From Rhodovastum atsumiense (GTDB lineage: Bacteria; Pseudomonadota; Alphaproteobacteria; Acetobacterales; Acetobacteraceae), in assembly GCF_937425535.1 (NCBI RefSeq), contig NZ_OW485601.1, positions 2,258,501 through 2,322,500 of the forward strand: a stretch of 64,000 nucleotides of DNA. The letters run 5' to 3'. Below are positions 63,212 through 64,000 of the stretch, piece by piece. Under the pieces are notes generated by a model. That model worked only from the letters and a program-made list of their open reading frames with translations, was not told the DNA's origin and searched no databases. Position 1 is the stretch's first letter. Each line of letters starts with the position of its first letter. The position numbers and the translations under genes are program-made.

Positions 63212-63832
63212 ATGCCCTCACCCGACCATCCCGCGCCGCCCGGTTCCCCGCTGGCCCTGGCCGCGGCCGAGGCGCTGGAATGCCGCCGCTGCCCGCTCTG
63301 GCAGCACGCGACCGGCACGGTGTTCGGCGAGGGGCCGGCGGATGCGCGGATCATGCTGGTGGGCGAGCAGCCCGGCGACCAGGAGGACCGTGCCGGCCGT
63401 CCCTTCGTGGGACCGGCCGGCCAGCTTCTCGACCGGGCGCTGGCGGAAGCCGGTCTCGACCGCAGGGAACTGTATGTCACCAATGCCGTGAAGCATTTCA
63501 AGTTCGTGACACGCGGCCGGCGGCGCATTCACGCCCGACCGGATTCCGCGGAGATCGCGGCCTGCCGGTTCTGGCTGAATATTGAACGAAACGAGGTAAA
63601 CCCGGCCTTGACCGTGCTGATGGGGGCCTCGGCCGCCCGTGCGGTATTGGGACGCACTATCACCATCGCGCGAGAGCGCGGCCGGGCCATCAAGTTATCG
63701 GAAGCCATTATATTTGTAACTGTACATCCTTCATATTTATTGCGCATTCCCGACGCGGCCGCCAAACAGAATGAATACAATATGTTTATTGCAGATCTGA
63801 GGCGCGTCGCCGAGCTTTCCCTGCCACGCTGA
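63212..63832 (+). CDS. UdgX-type uracil-DNA glycosylase (covalent cross-linking family)
   Basis: A 206-residue enzyme of uracil-DNA glycosylase family 4/UdgX. Motif A is GEQPGDQED (51-59), with AGRPFVGPAGQLLD following. The UdgX loop RRRIH (103-107) carries His107, equivalent to the His that binds the abasic sugar covalently in the mycobacterial enzyme. The HPS motif is at 172-174. Cluster cysteines include Cys24, Cys27 and Cys118. The ATG at 63212 has GGAGG five bases upstream; ATG at 63200 is possible. The last 50 codons are strikingly AT-rich compared with the first 150. Confidence 0.9.
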   Translation: MPSPDHPAPPGSPLALAAAEALECRRCPLWQHATGTVFGEGPADARIMLVGEQPGDQEDRAGRPFVGPAGQLLDRALAEAGLDRRELYVTNAVKHFKFVTRGRRRIHARPDSAEIAACRFWLNIERNEVNPALTVLMGASAARAVLGRTITIARERGRAIKLSEAIIFVTVHPSYLLRIPDAAAKQNEYNMFIADLRRVAELSLPR

Positions 63833-63932
63833 TCAGCCCATTGATAGCCGAGGGTTCCATACCTGTTGATCTGGTCGCAAGATCGTGACAGCAGGGGGAT
63901 GGGCCAAATGCGGCTACAGCTGGAGAGGCGTG

Positions 63933-64000
63933 ATGGGATCGTATTCCCCTGGGGTTGCTCGTGGCGTGGCGGGGCTTTCGGCCGGGTCCGCGAATGCGTC
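63933..64000 (+). CDS. Possible start of a gene running out of the window
   Basis: ATG at 63933 follows GGAGAGG with good spacing and opens a frame (MGSYSPGVARGVAGLSAGSA...) that is still open at 64000. No family can be assigned from 22 residues. Confidence 0.35.
   Translation, partial: MGSYSPGVARGVAGLSAGSANA

Overview
The window is GC-rich bacterial chromosome, packed with housekeeping genes and free of rRNA, tRNA, CRISPR arrays and intact insertion sequences. Gene content and order point to an alphaproteobacterium, most likely family Acetobacteraceae (inference). The main support is the set PPSR-maf | hemE-hemH-HAD-hemJ-rho-hslV-hslU, plus secB, a Tim44-like protein, MltA, Smr, MucR, a Fur without the CxxC pair, and an lnt-linked XRE regulator.

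Layout. 1-1638: end of a nucleoside/BMP-type ABC permease pair. 1657-5649 (minus): dhaK-dhaL-dhaM, with DhaM fused to HPr and a full Enzyme I. 5844-10350: pgm, a pirin, a decayed DapA-family gene, and an AhpD/CMD-like protein. 10351-11707: a gene-poor stretch with a 52-codon ORF and a strong small-RNA candidate of the suhB/alpha-r14 (MmgR-like) type, with its own promoter and terminator. 11708-18466: lactate permease, NCS2 nucleobase permease, RocB-like M20 peptidase, CocE/NonD hydrolase. 18582-24496 (minus): tamA-tamB. 24718-29834: plsC, then miaB-phoH-ybeY-corC. 29917-33137: secB, a phosphoglycerate-mutase-like phosphatase, Tim44-like protein, mltA. 33143-37595: a solitary DNA methyltransferase and the lactate-oxidation genes lutA-(maoC)-lutB-lutC. 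37597-39969: a DUF4258/DUF2283 pair, an Smr protein, an XRE regulator and uppP. 40029-42221: a PNPOx-like protein, maf and PPSR.

42222-42531, between PPSR and hemE, looks like the chromosomal replication origin. It has one perfect DnaA box, several variant boxes and an AT/pyrimidine-rich tract, and its flanking genes match the origin of Caulobacter. To the right lie hemE-hemH-HAD-hemJ, a GNAT gene, rho, a small HTH-like protein and hslVU. Then come a DUF4142 gene, nth, a DUF2244 gene, an XRE regulator, lnt, an OlsB-like acyltransferase, fur, mucR, a TusA-like gene, rimI, tsaB, a RutE-like reductase, nfuA, a degenerate amidohydrolase, paaI-paaG, an EamA transporter, and a UdgX-type uracil-DNA glycosylase whose 3' end is unusually AT-rich.

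A family of composite hairpin repeats (two or three GC-rich hairpins in tandem, some arranged as inverted pairs) occurs at gene ends at about 7.5, 16.5, 29.85, 38.6 and 47.8 kb. Its stems vary in a compensatory way. These are the most visible elements not explained by coding.
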